Origin: JANWKQ01 sp964624635
Lineage (GTDB): Bacteria > Bacteroidota > Bacteroidia > CAIKAF01
NCBI GenBank assembly: GCA_964624635.1
Contig: CAZUXM010000044.1
Location: 1 to 22,860, forward strand
Length of the DNA: 22,860 nucleotides
Direction: 5' to 3'
The notes beneath the pieces are model-generated. The model was not told the DNA's origin, made no database searches, and saw nothing but the letters and a program-made list of their open reading frames with translations. The translations under genes and the position numbers were made by a program. Of the stretch, positions 6,980 through 15,522 are shown one piece after another; the stretch's first letter is position 1; every line of letters starts with the position of its first letter.

Positions 6980-7014
6980 CAGAGAACACTGAGGTTTACA
7001 CAGAGGACACTGAG
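6980..7014. repeat. Short degenerate tandem repeat between convergent genes
   Basis: Two 14-nt units, CAGAGAACACTGAG at 6980-6993 and CAGAGGACACTGAG at 7001-7014, differ at one base with a 21-nt period. They fill most of the 45-nt space between the desaturase and glyS stops. The ACAGAG/ACTGAG pattern resembles intergenic repeats common in environmental bacterial genomes. Confidence 0.7.
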
Positions 7015-7021
7015 AAAACAA

Positions 7022-8560
7022 TTACAAAGTCTTTAACAGCTCCGTAATATCTACTTTCTTTTTTACAATAGATAAAAGATTTTCAACAGATACTCTATCC
7101 TGTTTCATGCTATCTCTTTCACGCAAGGTAACTGTATCGTTTTCGAGTGTTTCATTATCAACAGTAATACAATATGGAGTACCTATCGCATCTTGTCTTC
7201 TATAACGACGACCAACAGCATCTTTTTCATCGTACTGACAATTAAAGTCGAGCTTTAACATGTTGTAGATATCTTTGGCCTTATCATCTAATCCATCTTT
7301 TTTTACCAATGGAAGAATTCCTAATTTAACAGGTGCCATTTGCGCAGGAATACGCAATACTGTTCTTTCACTACCATCTTCTAATTTTTCCTCAGTATAG
7401 GAAGCGGATAAAATAGACATGAACATACGGTCTAACCCAATGGCTGTTTCAACCACGTATGGCACATAACTTTGGTTTTGTTCATGATCAAAATATTGGA
7501 TTTTTTTACCGCTAAATTGTTCATGTGCTTTTAAATCAAAATCAGTTCGGCTATGGATACCTTCCATCTCTTTGAATCCCATAGGGAAATTAAATTCAAT
7601 ATCACAGGCCGCATTGGCATAATGAGCTAATTTAATATGATCATGAAAACGGTATTTATCATCACCCATCCCTAATGCCTTATGCCATTTCATACGGGTA
7701 TTTTTCCAATACTCATACCATTCCATTTCTTCACCGGGTTTTACAAAATATTGCATCTCCATTTGTTCAAATTCCCTCATACGGAATATAAACTGACGTG
7801 CAATAATTTCATTACGGAATGCTTTACCTATTTGCGAAATACCAAAGGGCAATTTCATTCTACCACTACGTTGCACATTGAGGAAGTTTACATACGACCC
7901 TTGTGCAGTTTCAGGGCGTAAATAGATAATACTGGCTTCACCGCTTACTGAGCCTAACTCAGTGGCAAACATAAGATTGAACTGGCGAACGTCTGTCCAA
8001 TTGCGGGTACCACTGATAGGGTCCACAATTTCACAATCTATGATCAATTGTTTAACACCTTCTAAATCTCCGCTTTCCAAAGCAGTTTTCATTCTGCTCT
8101 CAATTTCATCAATTTGTTTTTGATATTCTACTACCCTTGCATTGGTAGATTTGAACATCACCGGATCAAAATTCTCAAAACGTTTAGCTGCTTTTTCTAC
8201 TTCTTTGTTGATTTTAGCACGGATTTTTTCCATGTGCTCTTCAAGAAGTACATCAGCACGGTATCTTTTTTTAGAATCTTTGTTATCAATTAAAGGATCA
8301 TTGAATGCATCCACGTGACCACTGGCTTTCCATACAGTAGGATGCATGAATATGGCAGAATCAATACCAACGATATTATCGTGGTTACGGGTCATCGATT
8401 GCCACCAGTAGGTTTCAATATTATTTTTCATTTCCTTACCTAACTGACCGTAATCATAGGTAGCACTTAATCCATCATAAATTTCGCTGGAGGGGAAAAT
8501 AAAACCATACTCTTTGGAATGGGCAATAATATTCTTTAAAAGATCTTCCTGTGATGACAT
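7022..8560 (-). CDS. glyS: Glycine--tRNA ligase (single-chain, eukaryote-like type)
   Basis: A 512-residue class II aminoacyl-tRNA synthetase that charges tRNA-Gly. It is the homodimeric alpha2 type found in Bacteroidota, not the alpha2-beta2 enzyme of E. coli. Seen: N-terminal HSKEYGFIFPSSEIYDGLSATYDYGQLG, the motif 2 region QIGKAFRNEIIARQFIFRMREF, motif 3 ETAIGLDRMFMSIL, and a C-terminal anticodon-binding domain (APVKLGILPL). The ATG at 8560 is chosen over an in-frame GTG at 8581 because the promoter box occupies 8581-8588 and the protein aligns from SSQEDLLKNIIAHSKEYGF. Confidence 0.95.
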   Translation of the reverse strand: MSSQEDLLKNIIAHSKEYGFIFPSSEIYDGLSATYDYGQLGKEMKNNIETYWWQSMTRNHDNIVGIDSAIFMHPTVWKASGHVDAFNDPLIDNKDSKKRYRADVLLEEHMEKIRAKINKEVEKAAKRFENFDPVMFKSTNARVVEYQKQIDEIESRMKTALESGDLEGVKQLIIDCEIVDPISGTRNWTDVRQFNLMFATELGSVSGEASIIYLRPETAQGSYVNFLNVQRSGRMKLPFGISQIGKAFRNEIIARQFIFRMREFEQMEMQYFVKPGEEMEWYEYWKNTRMKWHKALGMGDDKYRFHDHIKLAHYANAACDIEFNFPMGFKEMEGIHSRTDFDLKAHEQFSGKKIQYFDHEQNQSYVPYVVETAIGLDRMFMSILSASYTEEKLEDGSERTVLRIPAQMAPVKLGILPLVKKDGLDDKAKDIYNMLKLDFNCQYDEKDAVGRRYRRQDAIGTPYCITVDNETLENDTVTLRERDSMKQDRVSVENLLSIVKKKVDITELLKTL

Positions 8561-8580
8561 TCGACTAAATTTTGAAGGCA

Positions 8581-8588
8581 CAAAGATA
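8581..8588 (-). promoter_or_regulatory. Bacteroidota -7 promoter box for glyS
   Basis: TATCTTTG on the minus strand, an exact TAnnTTTG match, ending 20 nt before the glyS ATG at 8560. No -33 TTG at standard spacing (nearest at 8616-8618, 27 nt away). Confidence 0.6.
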
Positions 8589-8628
8589 GGAAAAGAGTTT
8601 AGAGATAAGAAGCTACAAAAAGCTCTGA

Positions 8629-8643
8629 AAAGCCTATGGCTTT
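8629..8643 (-). terminator. Possible short terminator hairpin at the stop of the 8634 gene
   Basis: On the minus strand, AAAGCC and GGCTTT form a 6-bp stem with a 3-nt loop across the TAG stop codon, followed by TTC and a further T-rich stretch. Weak stem; it would separate this gene from the glyS promoter just downstream. Confidence 0.35.
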
Positions 8644-9152
8644 AGCATATACATCTCTTCAGGAATCCTCTCGTCTACCACTACTTCAGCCTCCAATAAA
8701 GATCCCAGGTTTTGAGCCTCGTAGTAAAGTTTCTCTACATTATCATCTGCAATAAGCACTACTCTTTGAGGTTGTGGCATATAAAGAAACAATTCGAAAG
8801 TGGTCGTAGATGTTGTTATATCATATAAGCCAATACCCACAGGTCCGACAGGCCCCATACCACGACGGGCAGATAATTTAAGTATACGAACCCCTATTCG
8901 GGTCCCCTCAGGTATTGGTTTCCATTGTGCAGGAGTAATTCCGAAAACGGATAAATAAGATTTATACTTTTTGTTTTGAACATCAATATACACCCCTTCT
9001 CGTATCCCTAAAATGATAGCCGGTACAATGAGAGTAAACAAACCTACCCATATACCAGATAACAACATAAAAATCGAAAACAAACTAAACATGATTGCTA
9101 CCAGAATCGCCCAAAAAGATAATTTCCCTTTATTAAAGTGCAGGTTTTTCAT
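8634..9152 (-). CDS. Small membrane protein of unknown function
   Basis: A 172-residue protein I do not recognise. Two closely spaced hydrophobic segments occupy about residues 11-32 and 34-50 (LSFWAILVAIMFSLFSIFML, then VGLFTLIVPAIILGI), forming a membrane hairpin. A soluble C-terminal part of about 120 residues follows, with a strand-rich pattern (VYIDVQNKKYKSYLSVFGI, TTTFELFLYMPQPQRVVLIA) reminiscent of PH-like membrane-associated domains. The similarity is to fold style only. It is the last gene of a probable three-gene minus-strand run (9975-10889, 9201-9956, this gene). Confidence 0.7.
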   Translation of the reverse strand: MKNLHFNKGKLSFWAILVAIMFSLFSIFMLLSGIWVGLFTLIVPAIILGIREGVYIDVQNKKYKSYLSVFGITPAQWKPIPEGTRIGVRILKLSARRGMGPVGPVGIGLYDITTSTTTFELFLYMPQPQRVVLIADDNVEKLYYEAQNLGSLLEAEVVVDERIPEEMYMLKP

Positions 9153-9156
9153 AAGT

Positions 9157-9180
9157 GGAGGATTGTACGAAGAATCCTCC
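9157..9180. repeat. Inverted repeat before the 9152 start
   Basis: GGAGGATT (9157-9164) and AATCCTCC (9173-9180) form a perfect 8-bp stem with an 8-nt loop, in the 48-nt spacer between two minus-strand genes. It ends 4 nt upstream of the ATG at 9152. On the minus-strand transcript there is no U-tract, so it looks more like a leader or processing hairpin than a terminator. Confidence 0.6.
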
Positions 9181-9200
9181 GCATGGTTGTTTAAAAAACC

Positions 9201-9956
9201 TTAATTAAATTTCACAAACTCACCAAACATCCAAACCCCATCATGGGCACCTACCTGTACATAGTACCAGTAGTTTTCCCATTTACTTACCTTTTGTTTT
9301 TCGGTAGTACGGGCAATTAGAGTTACCCAAGTATTTTTGGGTACTGATTTTTGTTCCGGTTCAAAAATGGCCGAATAATAGGCTAATTCTTTCCCATCAG
9401 CTGCAGGGTTTTCTCTGATTTTTACTGCGGAGGTGGTGAATGCTTTTCTTTTTCCCATAGTAATCACCTGAGTAGCTCCCACCATTCGTGTCTCTCCCTC
9501 AGGAACTTCGGTACCCGGAATCGGCATCAGGAAATTATCATTATCCTGATCGCCTTGAATCAATACATGATTGTTATTTTTTGACTTTACAAATAAATAC
9601 TCTTTATAATACAATGAGTAATCATCTTTGATAAGATCTATCCAGGCATTTCCCAAAGTACTTTCACAATCAATGTTTTCCTGATCTTCGGCAAACTGTT
9701 TACATACTTTAGGATATAGTTTGATATACCCCTTCTCTAACTTATAATTGCCTGTATTATACCAATACATTCCTTCTGATTCATACTTAGCTGAATAACT
9801 ATCATCCTCTCCTAAAATAATTTCAACACTACCTAACAACATATGATAATGGTAGGTTTTGTTCTGATATGATTTTACATTGGATGAGGTAAAATTTTGG
9901 GCTTGAGCAATGACCAACATTAAAATAAAAATGCTGGTGGAAATAATTTTTTTCAT
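9201..9956 (-). CDS. Secreted protein with C-terminal SH3-like domain
   Basis: A 251-residue exported protein with signal peptide MKKIISTSIFILMLVIAQAQ. The N-terminal half (about 21-165) contains a strand-rich module (YHYHMLLGSVEIILGEDDSY, then GNYKLEKGYIKLYP) of a lipocalin-like or generic beta type that I cannot assign. The C-terminal part (about 175-251) reads as a bacterial SH3-like domain: VKIRENPAADGKEL at its start and WYYVQVGAHDGVWMFGEFV at its end. Such domains often bind cell-wall or partner peptides. It follows the 9975 gene with an 18-nt gap, so likely shares its transcript. A second SH3 protein lies at 15523-16395. Confidence 0.72.
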   Translation of the reverse strand: MKKIISTSIFILMLVIAQAQNFTSSNVKSYQNKTYHYHMLLGSVEIILGEDDSYSAKYESEGMYWYNTGNYKLEKGYIKLYPKVCKQFAEDQENIDCESTLGNAWIDLIKDDYSLYYKEYLFVKSKNNNHVLIQGDQDNDNFLMPIPGTEVPEGETRMVGATQVITMGKRKAFTTSAVKIRENPAADGKELAYYSAIFEPEQKSVPKNTWVTLIARTTEKQKVSKWENYWYYVQVGAHDGVWMFGEFVKFN

Positions 9957-9974
9957 TGGATTGATTTTGGTCGA

Positions 9975-10889
9975 TTATTTTTTATCCATGGGAATAATTT
10001 GATACGGCAATTCTTTGCGAAGGTCATACTTCCATCGGTAAAATATTCCACCGTGTATATAAGGAAATGCCGGCATATTATTATCCGCAAAGTAAGCATC
10101 TACTCCAAAATTGATACCATAACCTTTTGTATGACAATACTCTGCTTTTAATACAAAAGCCACGTACTCTCTATTATTTAAATACAACCCTGTTTGGCGA
10201 TTATTTGGAGCTAAAAAATTTCCGTTCAAAAACGATCGTCTTACATCCAGCCCCAATTTTAACCATATTTGTTCTTTCCAAAAAGTAGCTCCCGCTTCAA
10301 AGTATCCTCTAAAATCTCCGCTATGGTCATCCGTACGGTAGTTACCACCCAAATCCAAATTGATATAATACGCATCATTAAAAGTTTTGGCTACATGAAA
10401 ATTTGGGGCAAACGAAAAAGCATCCAACCCTGATTTTAAGCCATCACTTTCTTCGTAATAACTGGTTTTAAATTCACTTAATACTGATCCTGCCAATAAC
10501 CAGGAATTTTTATGAAAAAATTTATACTTCACACCAAACTGAACATTCCCTACTCTAAACATATCATTAAAGGGTAATGTATCAGTAAAATTGGTTGGGA
10601 GTGTGGTATATCTTTCACTGGTACTTTGATATTTAAGTGGAACTGAAACAAACAAAGCCAATTGTTCAATTGGACTGTAATGAGCATACATACGTATAGT
10701 AACATCAGTTACACTTCGGCGTAAATTTCCATTATAGGTTGAATCATTTGAAGTCACTTTTTCAAATCCCTGATATCCTCCTTCAACACCTACCATTCCC
10801 CCTCCTTCGTGATTGATGAATGCTCCTTCGAATTGGGCATAAGTGATAGAGGTAAAAAGGAGAGAGATTATTAAAATTAGTTTATTCAT
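9975..10889 (-). CDS. Outer-membrane beta-barrel protein, unknown function
   Basis: A 304-residue exported protein (signal peptide MNKLILIISLLFTSITYAQ) made of repeated amphipathic strands with aromatic ends: VTIRMYAHYSPIEQLALFV, VQFGVKYKFFHKNSWLLAG, YYINLDLGGNYRTD, YVAFVLKAEYCHTKGYGINF. These suggest an outer-membrane barrel of the transporter or porin-like class. ATG 10889 is preferred over the upstream in-frame start at 10925, since the latter would add a hydrophobic leader that includes the promoter box and palindrome. First gene of a probable three-gene minus-strand unit with 9201-9956 and 8634-9152. Substrate unknown. Confidence 0.75.
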   Translation of the reverse strand: MNKLILIISLLFTSITYAQFEGAFINHEGGGMVGVEGGYQGFEKVTSNDSTYNGNLRRSVTDVTIRMYAHYSPIEQLALFVSVPLKYQSTSERYTTLPTNFTDTLPFNDMFRVGNVQFGVKYKFFHKNSWLLAGSVLSEFKTSYYEESDGLKSGLDAFSFAPNFHVAKTFNDAYYINLDLGGNYRTDDHSGDFRGYFEAGATFWKEQIWLKLGLDVRRSFLNGNFLAPNNRQTGLYLNNREYVAFVLKAEYCHTKGYGINFGVDAYFADNNMPAFPYIHGGIFYRWKYDLRKELPYQIIPMDKK

Positions 10890-10901
10890 AAAATGACCAT
10901 T

Positions 10902-10909
10902 CAAACATA
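10902..10909 (-). promoter_or_regulatory. Bacteroidota -7 promoter box for the 10889 gene
   Basis: TATGTTTG on the minus strand, an exact TAnnTTTG match, ending 12 nt before the ATG at 10889. It overlaps by three bases the palindrome at 10907-10943. Confidence 0.55.
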
Positions 10910-10943
10910 TAACAAGAAGCAACAAAGTTGCTCCTTGTTATAT
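10907..10943. repeat. 17-bp palindrome overlapping a promoter
   Basis: Left arm 10907-10923 and right arm 10927-10943 are reverse complements with a single mismatch (inner part AACAAGAAGCAAC against GTTGCTCCTTGTT), separated by AAA. On the minus strand it directly abuts the -7 box at 10902-10909 and lies 62 nt past the phoH stop. It may be an operator for a dimeric regulator or a terminator of phoH. Confidence 0.6.
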
Positions 10944-11004
10944 TACTGCGTAAAAATACGATTTTTTACTGCCTGTATAAATAATAAAAAACGTGGTTTA
11001 TCGG

Positions 11005-12339
11005 CTATAAAAGCTCATTGGCCACATTGGCAAGTTCTGATCTTTCCCCTTTTTCAAGTGTAATGTGGGCATGAATCGGATGAGTATGCATTCGGTCTAT
11101 CAAATACGACAATCCATTACTTTGGGTATCCAAATATGGGGTATCAATCTGATAAATATCACCCGTAAAAATGATTTTGGTTTTTTCACCGGCACGGGTA
11201 ATGATGGTTTTTATCTCATGTGGAGTTAAGTTTTGCGCCTCATCAATGATGAAGAAGATATGTGATAAACTTCTACCACGGATATATGCCAACGGAGTAA
11301 TTACAATTTTTTCGTTCTCCAACATTTCAGGAATTTTTTTTCCTTCTTTATCCCGTTCGTCAAAAGTATTTTGTATGTATTTGAGGTTATCATACAAAGG
11401 TTCCATATAAGGGTTCAACTTTGATTTGATATCCCCCGGAAGGAAACCAATGTCTTTATTGCTCAATGGAACAATAGGACGGGCAAGGTATATTTGGCGA
11501 AATTCACTACGCTGTTCCAAAGCACTGGCTAAAGCAATCAATGTTTTACCAGTACCTGCTACCCCTTGAACTGTAACCAATCGTACTTCTGGATTCATAA
11601 TAGCGTGAAAGGCAAATACCTGTTCAGCATTACGTGGTTTGATATTATAACAAGTACGTTTTTCTACACGTTCAATTTTATAGGTAACCGGATTAAAGAA
11701 TGCCAGTACCGAAGTTCTACCATTCTTTAAAATGAAATAATGGTTTGGAATGGGATCTTTATCGAATATCTCATTGACTTCACAAAACCCGGTTTGATAT
11801 ATTTTATCAATCAAGGCGCTGTCTATTCCCTCGATTTGAGTATTTCCTTTATAGAGTTCATCAACATTTTTTACTTTACCGGTTTCATAATCTTCGGCAT
11901 GTATATCCAATGATTTTGCTTTGATACGAAGATTTACGTCTTTGGTAACTAATATTACCTTTCTATCAGGAAAGTCTGTACGAAGTTTTATCGCAGCATT
12001 TAAGATTTTATGGTCGTTTTTATTATCTCCAAAAATTTTAGTGGCATCCGGTTTGGTCACCTCTTCCATTACCACTTTAAATTTTCCTTTGGATTTTCCG
12101 TTTAGCGGAATCCATTCTGTTAAGGCACGACCTTGCGAATAGGAGTCCAGGATGCGGATAAATTCACGGGCTTCAAAATTTTTGATATCGTTCCCTTTTT
12201 TAAAATTATCCAGTTCCTCTAAAACTGTGATAGGGATGGCCACATCATGCTCTTCAAATGTTTCAAGGGCATTGTGGTTAAAAATAATCACTGATGTATC
12301 AAGAACGAAGATTTTAGGTAAGCTCTTTTTCGCTGTCAT
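11005..12339 (-). CDS. PhoH family ATPase with N-terminal PIN domain (PhoH2 type)
   Basis: A 444-residue cytoplasmic protein fusing a PIN ribonuclease-like domain to a PhoH P-loop ATPase. The PIN domain covers about 8-150 with acidic positions D14, E41/E42, D109 and D134 (FVLDTSV, VLEELDNF, GDNKNDHKIL, LVTKDVNLR). The PhoH ATPase has Walker A GVAGTGKT at 259-266, Walker B IFFIIDEAQN at 361-370, and IFTGDIYQID after it. PhoH2 proteins of other bacteria are reported to act as RNA helicase/RNase. The start at 12339 is preceded by AGAGAG, a possible ribosome binding site. No antitoxin-like partner is adjacent. Confidence 0.93.
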   Translation of the reverse strand: MTAKKSLPKIFVLDTSVIIFNHNALETFEEHDVAIPITVLEELDNFKKGNDIKNFEAREFIRILDSYSQGRALTEWIPLNGKSKGKFKVVMEEVTKPDATKIFGDNKNDHKILNAAIKLRTDFPDRKVILVTKDVNLRIKAKSLDIHAEDYETGKVKNVDELYKGNTQIEGIDSALIDKIYQTGFCEVNEIFDKDPIPNHYFILKNGRTSVLAFFNPVTYKIERVEKRTCYNIKPRNAEQVFAFHAIMNPEVRLVTVQGVAGTGKTLIALASALEQRSEFRQIYLARPIVPLSNKDIGFLPGDIKSKLNPYMEPLYDNLKYIQNTFDERDKEGKKIPEMLENEKIVITPLAYIRGRSLSHIFFIIDEAQNLTPHEIKTIITRAGEKTKIIFTGDIYQIDTPYLDTQSNGLSYLIDRMHTHPIHAHITLEKGERSELANVANELL

Positions 12340-12402
12340 TCTCTCTCTAAAAATTGATATAGGGTGAAATAACTAATTCTTTTATACAAATATTTGATTG
12401 TT

Positions 12403-12444
12403 AAAAAATAAATGCCAACAGGTTCTTAACAACCTGTATTTATT
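12403..12444 (-). terminator. Terminator of the subtilase gene
   Basis: On the minus strand, AATAAAT-ACAGGTT pairs with AACCTGT-(TGGC bulge)-ATTTATT around a 6-nt loop, followed by a TTTTTT run. It lies about 75 nt past the subtilase stop. The rest of the 177-nt spacer 12340-12516 shows only AT-rich DNA containing the presumed phoH promoter; no exact -7 box was found there. Confidence 0.65.
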
Positions 12445-12516
12445 GAAACTTGGTTATATAAGAAGCAATTATCAACAATGGAACTAATGAGGTATTGTTT
12501 ATCAAATTGTTAAGCC

Positions 12517-14706
12517 TTAGTTCTTGATGAACTTGCATTGATATACTTCAGTATTATTTGTTAGACTGATAATATAAACTCCGGAGGGTAAAGTGCATAC
12601 TTCAATAGGAGTATTCCATTGATACTTGCCTGATTGAACCTGCTTACCATCCATTGAAAAAATAGACAGATTATAGATCTTATCCGGATCTTTCTCTGAA
12701 AGTAGGAACAATTCATCCCTTGTAGGATTTGGGAATACAACCATTCCTTGTTGCGCATAAGTATTAATATTTACCACATTTAATGCCATGGCAATAGCTA
12801 AGTGTGCATTTACTTTTCCCTGACCCCAACGAGTACTACCACTATCAGGAATATCTCCTGTAATAGCATCTTCACGGGCGGTAACCATAATAATATCTTT
12901 TACTTCCTGAGCCGTAAGTAATGGATTGGCATCTAAAATGAGTGCTGCAACACCTGCCGTTGCCGGAGATGACATAGAAGTGCCGGATAGCCGTGCAAAC
13001 GGATATGTTCTACTGTTAAATGTAACTGAAGTTATCTGAGTATAAGCATCCGTAGTAAATGAATTAATAGATGAACAAACATTACTTCCGGGGGCAGATA
13101 CATCGGGTTTCATTCTTCCGTCAATAGTAGGACCAAAACTGCTGAAGAGAGATACACCTCCTCCTACAATATTGCCTGACCCATTTTTATATTCTGCACT
13201 GTGTGATGCGACTGTAATTAAACTATTGGTTACTGCAGGTTCGCTTATCCCATAATTTTTATCTCCACCAGTATAACCTGCTCCTATGTTTGAAAAATCC
13301 ATACCCCAATTACCTTCCCCCCATGTACGTTCATGTACATTCCAAAAATGTACTGTTCCACTATCGGCGTAAGCTACCAATATTACCTTATATGAACTTC
13401 TAACTCTGAAACGCATATGCGACCTTCCGTTAAGCGGATGAGCATGGTCAGCCCCCATACGATATATAATGGTATCAGCGCCAATAATCAATGTTGTATC
13501 CAGATAATTAGTATCAACTGCAGTACTAAACAAAGGAGTTTCCCCTAAAACATTATTAGCCGCATCCATAAACCGATACTTGGCTTTAAATTGATGACCC
13601 GGCTCACCCCACATGTTTACACTTTGTCCCCAGGCAGCAGGATCAGACAAAGTATAAAACTGAACTCTTGACTTCATGGTATCTGCATTAAAATCATATT
13701 TAATGTGAAAGTTAGCATCACCATTATTCCCTGCCGAATTACAAAATACTACTCCTTGTGAAGATAAATTATCAATAGCCTGGCTGGTTAATGAATTTCC
13801 ATCCAATGTTCCTGTATAATACAAACCCCAACTCATATTTACCACTAAACGTTTTCCGGCAGCATCCGCTTTTGCTTTCATCCAACTGTAAGCATCTAAA
13901 ATGGCGGCCTGATCAATCATAAAAGTAACGAACAAAAATTCTGCTTCGTAAGCAACTCCTCTGTATACTGTACCGGCACCACTTCCCCCTGCAATTCCTG
14001 CTACGTGTGTACCATGGGTACTTCTTTTATAAAAATTGAACGTGTCGGATTCTGCTGCTATTAAATTACTGGCTCCGCTAAATTCAGTTCCGTAGCTATA
14101 ACCAACCGGACTTGGGCCAGATGTTTTAAATTGATCCCAGGCTGCATGAATGCGTGTTTGAGATAGCAAAGTATCATAAAACATGGGGTGCGTATAATCA
14201 AATCCCCAATCAGTAATACCTATTAACACATCTGTTCCATTATATATTTCTGGAAGGTTAATTCCTTTGTGTACACTATCAACACGGGTATCAAATAATA
14301 CTTTACTTAAATCAGGACTCACTTTTCCGGCTACTTCAACATAACTAACTCCCTGTAAATGGTGAATATTGGCGAGTTGCTCAACAGGCACTCTGAGGGT
14401 TAAAATATTTCCGATGATAGATCCAATTTCAATATTCGCCTTTTTGATTTCAGTTTCATTAAAAACATCATTCTTTTTTGCTAATAGGGCCAATGAATAT
14501 CCGTTAGCCGTTTTATAAATCGGGTATTGGTTCATCATCCAGTCCCATGTGGCGGATTGATTCTTATGGAGTTTATATTCCTGTTCAACAACCTTGATAA
14601 TATGTCTACTTTCTGTAGGCATTTTAGGTTGTGCATAAACAAATGTGCATAGGAGCAAGACCAACACAAATACTGTAACCCTTTGATATATAGACATTTT
14701 ATACAT
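12517..14706 (-). CDS. Secreted S8 family serine peptidase with T9SS sorting domain
   Basis: A 729-residue subtilase. Signal peptide at 1-25 (hydrophobic VFVLVLLLCTFVYAQ). A propeptide-like region follows to about 150. The catalytic triad is D166 (GITDWGFDYTHP), H231 (STHGTHVAGIAGG) and S577 (LSGTSMSSPATAGVAAL), with the oxyanion Asn in SAGNNG near 327. About 170 residues of beta-rich sequence are inserted between Asn and Ser, as in several Bacteroidota subtilases. Residues about 651-729 form a type A T9SS C-terminal sorting domain (VVFPNPTRDELFL, GKQVQSGKY, LPSGVYIISL), so the protein should cross the outer membrane and be surface-bound or released. ATG 14706 or 14697 are both possible starts. 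Confidence 0.93.
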   Translation of the reverse strand: MYKMSIYQRVTVFVLVLLLCTFVYAQPKMPTESRHIIKVVEQEYKLHKNQSATWDWMMNQYPIYKTANGYSLALLAKKNDVFNETEIKKANIEIGSIIGNILTLRVPVEQLANIHHLQGVSYVEVAGKVSPDLSKVLFDTRVDSVHKGINLPEIYNGTDVLIGITDWGFDYTHPMFYDTLLSQTRIHAAWDQFKTSGPSPVGYSYGTEFSGASNLIAAESDTFNFYKRSTHGTHVAGIAGGSGAGTVYRGVAYEAEFLFVTFMIDQAAILDAYSWMKAKADAAGKRLVVNMSWGLYYTGTLDGNSLTSQAIDNLSSQGVVFCNSAGNNGDANFHIKYDFNADTMKSRVQFYTLSDPAAWGQSVNMWGEPGHQFKAKYRFMDAANNVLGETPLFSTAVDTNYLDTTLIIGADTIIYRMGADHAHPLNGRSHMRFRVRSSYKVILVAYADSGTVHFWNVHERTWGEGNWGMDFSNIGAGYTGGDKNYGISEPAVTNSLITVASHSAEYKNGSGNIVGGGVSLFSSFGPTIDGRMKPDVSAPGSNVCSSINSFTTDAYTQITSVTFNSRTYPFARLSGTSMSSPATAGVAALILDANPLLTAQEVKDIIMVTAREDAITGDIPDSGSTRWGQGKVNAHLAIAMALNVVNINTYAQQGMVVFPNPTRDELFLLSEKDPDKIYNLSIFSMDGKQVQSGKYQWNTPIEVCTLPSGVYIISLTNNTEVYQCKFIKN

Positions 14707-14846
14707 TTTTTATTCTCATTTCAAATTAAAGTTACAAAACAAAACCTGAGTTCAAAAAAACTACACCTTTTAAAAAACCTATGCTGAAAACTTTTGGCAA
14801 AATGCACATAAAACAGCCGTAATAAAGGGGATATTTATACCAACGA

Positions 14847-15494
14847 ATGAGTACAACAGTACAGGATAAAAGAGCAAAGCATATTGAGGTATTGGAGCAG
14901 TTCTGTCCGGAAGGGACAGCTCCTATTGTTTACGATTGGATAGTACAATACCGGATACGTTTTCGTATTAGCAAAACTCGTAATAGCCGGTTTGGTGATT
15001 ACCAAAGTCCATATAGATCAGGAGTTCATAAGATTTCCGTTAATCATGATTTAAATAAGTATGCTTTCTTAATTACTTTTTGTCATGAGGTAGCCCATTT
15101 GGTACAATGGGAAAAGCATAGAGACAATGTAGCACCACATGGACAAGAATGGAAACATGAGTTCAGAATTTTATTATTACACTTCATTGGCAGAAACGTA
15201 TTCCCGAGAGATGTTGAAATAGCTTTGGACAAATACATTATGAATCCCAAAGCCAGCAGTTGTACCGATCATGAATTGTATCGTACTTTAAAAAAATACG
15301 ATGTCAATCCTGTAACTCATTTAGAAGAGATACCGATGGGATCTATATTTTCATTAGGCACGGGGAAACTATTTCGCAAAGGTCCAAAACAACGTACCCG
15401 TTATCTATGCCAATGTTTAGAAGATAAAAGAATGTATTATGTTAGTGGGATTGCTGAGGTAAATGTGGTGAGTAAGACGTTGTTTGGGGAATAA
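14847..15494 (+). CDS. SprT-like domain metallopeptidase
   Basis: A 215-residue putative zinc metallopeptidase of the SprT-like family (related to the DNA-protein crosslink protease SPRTN). The active site is H80-E81-VA-H84 (TFCHEVAHLVQW), with a third ligand candidate H98 in APHGQEWK. The N-terminal IRFRISKTRNSRFGDY and HKISVNHDLNKYAFLIT fit the fold. The C-terminal half (LFRKGPKQRTRYLCQCLEDKRMYYV) carries only one CxC and not the full four-Cys zinc ribbon of SprT. No signal peptide, hence cytoplasmic. Transcribed divergently from the subtilase across 140 nt. No clear -7 box found. Confidence 0.88.
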   Translation: MSTTVQDKRAKHIEVLEQFCPEGTAPIVYDWIVQYRIRFRISKTRNSRFGDYQSPYRSGVHKISVNHDLNKYAFLITFCHEVAHLVQWEKHRDNVAPHGQEWKHEFRILLLHFIGRNVFPRDVEIALDKYIMNPKASSCTDHELYRTLKKYDVNPVTHLEEIPMGSIFSLGTGKLFRKGPKQRTRYLCQCLEDKRMYYVSGIAEVNVVSKTLFGE

Positions 15495-15522
15495 AAGATT
15501 ACGTAATTTAGGATACTAATTC

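Noticed and set aside
11005..12339. PIN-PhoH as a toxin-antitoxin module (PhoAT type)
   Set aside because: No small antitoxin-like gene precedes it; the upstream 177 nt hold a terminator and AT-rich DNA only.
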